Assembly (NCBI RefSeq): GCF_905404315.1
Contig: NC_066265.1
Location: 13,005,501 to 13,069,500 of the forward strand
Source: Leptidea sinapis
Taxonomy: Eukaryota > Arthropoda > Insecta > Lepidoptera > Pieridae
Reading direction: 5' to 3'
DNA length: 64,000 bases
Positions 62,428 to 64,000 of the stretch are shown here, piece by piece. The notes beneath the pieces were generated by a model. It did no database searches. It was given only the letters and a program-made list of their open reading frames with translations, and was not told the origin of the DNA. The first letter of the stretch is position 1. The number at the start of each line of letters is the position of its first letter. The translations under genes were made by a program, and so were the position numbers.

Positions 62428-63572
62428 TAGGGGTGAGACATATTTATCGTCACAGGTATTTGTAACAGGTATTAAAATATCACCGGTTGCCACTGTGACA
62501 AGATATCAAAAATAACAGTGACAAGTATTAGGAGTATTTTGTAACAACTAGTATTTTGTAACAAATGGTATTTTATAACAACTAGTATTTTGTAACAACT
62601 AGTATTTTATAACACCTAGTATTTTAGTAACGACTGTTATTTGAGTAACACCTGTTACTGAAGAAGTATTTGATAACACTAGTATTTTAGTAGCAACTGA
62701 TATTTGAGTAATACCTGTTATTGAACAAAAATTAGGAGTATTTAGTAGGTATTTTTTTAACAGTATTTTGATACAGCTATAATTGTGTGATATGTAGGTC
62801 TGTTATATTATTTTTAATTCAATAGGTAATAAAATAGTTATGGTTCAACTATTCTTTTAAAATATGTGGGATAAGAAAAACCCTGTTTACTTTTATTGTT
62901 TACTGAATACTTTTCTTTTAGACACATTTGTAAATAATAGATACATCACTTTCATACATTTATTTAGCATACTATTGTTAAGATAAGATAGGTAGATACC
63001 TAATTAAAATATTGAAGTAAATTTCAAATGGAAGACCCTGTCTCTGATATCATTTTTCGTAATCGTATTTATTCACAGTTATGTTGTGCCTACGAGCAGG
63101 AAAATACGGCTCACCTCTTCGAAAGAAAAAAACCTATATTGGTAATTTGATAGTACCTACTGAATAATATATTTTTATGATGTTTATTTCTACTTTATTG
63201 TTGAATTATTCGTATGATAAGGGCACATTTTAATTGTGTACTAGGTAAGGATCACTGTTTAAGCATAGGTAGTATTGAAACATAATGAATACGAAAGTAT
63301 AATGATTATTTTTATTACATCAAAACTATAAAAATAATTAATAGGCCTGTACAGCTTTACCTAAACAGAACTTTTGAAATTCGAAGTTACCACATGAGAA
63401 AGTACTATGTAATACGTATAGATGGCGCTAACAAGTAACACCAAACAACGAAAAATATACGCCTCACTACAGTAAAATAACAGCTAGTATTTTGTAACAG
63501 GTATTTGTCGCTGTTACTTTTGAGTCACAGTCATACCTAGTATTGCATTTTGCCTAGTACGTCTCAACTCTA
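62428..63572. mobile_element. non-autonomous hAT-like DNA transposon
   Basis: The 1145 bp element is bounded by the inverted ends TAGGGGTGAGAC and (reverse complement) TAGAGTTGAGAC, 10 of 12 matching. It is flanked by a perfect 8 bp direct repeat GTGCAAGC (62420-62427 and 63573-63580). An 8 bp duplication with short TIRs is the hAT hallmark. No transposase ORF lies inside. Both subterminal regions carry the motif GTAACAGGTATTTGT or close variants. Confidence 0.85.
62541..62735. repeat. 17/18 bp tandem array inside the hAT element
   Basis: Successive units follow GTAACAACTAGTATTTT (17 bp), drifting into 18 bp units such as GTAACGACTGTTATTTGA. About nine to ten units are recognisable. One more unit (ATAACAGCTAGTATTTT) lies near the other end at 63479-63494. 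Such subterminal arrays are transposase-binding sites in some hAT elements (inference here). Confidence 0.8.
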
Positions 63573-63782
63573 GTGCAAGCACGTCGCCAATGGCCGTTTG
63601 AACGCAGACCATGGGATGATCTGTTTCTGCGTTATCACTATGGGACCTGTACACACGCATAGATCCTGAAAATCTACACGGAACCAGAGAGTAGACAGGC
63701 GAACAGCAGATACCCTCCCTAACGTACACACATACCTCGGCATGAGGCAAAAAATTGTTTTCAATTTTGTACCCTAAGTATA

Positions 63783-64000
63783 ATGTATTGCTAGGTCGAG
63801 ATATCTGCGACTACGCAAGGAAACACGAGGCCGGCTGCGTCGTCTCAATGTAGTGGACGGCGTTTTAATTGGACTGGATTGCCCTGATGTTGCTAAAGTA
63901 CACATTGAGCGTGCACGGCACCCGTGGTGTTGCTGCGTCGTTTGTCCTCGGACATGCGCGGTTCTATGCCCTCCCCAGAATACGACGGGCGGCCCGAGCG
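63783..64000 (+). other. open frame running off the window
   Basis: The + strand frame from 63783 is open to the edge, reading RYLRLRKETRGRLRRLNVVD, then VLIGLDCPDVAKVHIERARH and a Cys-rich piece. GC is higher than in the flanks. No domain is recognised; it may be part of an exon or of a transposon. Confidence 0.2.

Larger units (their letters stand above)
62226..63669 (+). pseudogene. Cysteine-containing ORF split by a hAT element
   Basis: Sequence left of the transposon (62226-62427) is open on the + strand: a hydrophobic run (LFLIIIIHLLFLNS) followed by TSTIGQTIHQCKTQCQSV, KPFGIVNVETKDYDFSG and GDQCK. Right of the element, after one copy of the duplication, the same frame continues for 29 further residues including ICFCVITMGPV to TGA at 63667-63669. 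There is no ATG in the left part, so it would be an internal exon or a decayed start. The opposite strand is also open across the junction, so the coding strand is not certain. I do not recognise the protein. It could be a host gene exon or another repeat. Confidence 0.35.

Noticed and set aside
1..64000. CRISPR arrays, operons, rRNA genes or viral genomes
   Set aside because: None were seen; the exon-intron structure and transposon content are those of an insect nuclear genome.

Overview
This window looks like nuclear DNA from a moth or butterfly (Lepidoptera). It is AT-rich, has small GC-rich exons in multi-kilobase introns, and is full of remnants of transposon families typical of lepidopteran genomes: jockey/CR1-like and RTE-like LINEs, tRNA-derived SINEs, mariner/Tc1 relics, Helitron-like ends, a Ty1/copia element and a hAT element. 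Species cannot be named from the sequence. No bacterial, viral-genome, rRNA or CRISPR sequence was seen.

Two host genes face each other. On the + strand, ten exons between 5352 and 18459 encode the C-terminal half (about 452 residues in one splice form) of oxysterol-binding protein (Osbp), including the whole sterol/PI4P transfer domain; the PH-domain end lies left of the window. Its main surprise is a pair of tandem, divergent, equal-length (174 bp), phase 0/0 versions of the exon carrying the HHPP signature (11642-11815 and 12894-13067). This is the arrangement expected of mutually exclusive exons giving two lipid-transfer-domain variants.

On the - strand, nine phase-matched exons from 58476 down to 31980 form one large gene that I do not recognise. 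About 1201 C-terminal residues are visible; the 5' end lies to the right of E1, probably outside the window. One exon is AT-rich and Asn/Lys/Ser-rich, another is very GC-rich and Pro/Ala/Arg-rich. I infer that the true last exon is a tiny one at 31980-32035, with a LINE sitting in the last intron. Its introns also hold a defective copia retrotransposon (41370-44812), a Tc1-like transposase relic, mariner relics, several RTE pieces and a close inverted pair of a ~310 bp repeat.

Between the converging genes (18460-31979) there is little except AT-rich sequence, probably 3' UTRs plus intergenic DNA, with a few SINE/MITE copies. At the right edge (62226-63669) a cysteine-containing ORF is split by a 1145 bp non-autonomous hAT element that has a perfect 8 bp target-site duplication and an internal 17/18 bp tandem array. 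No intact mobile-element enzyme is present in the window.
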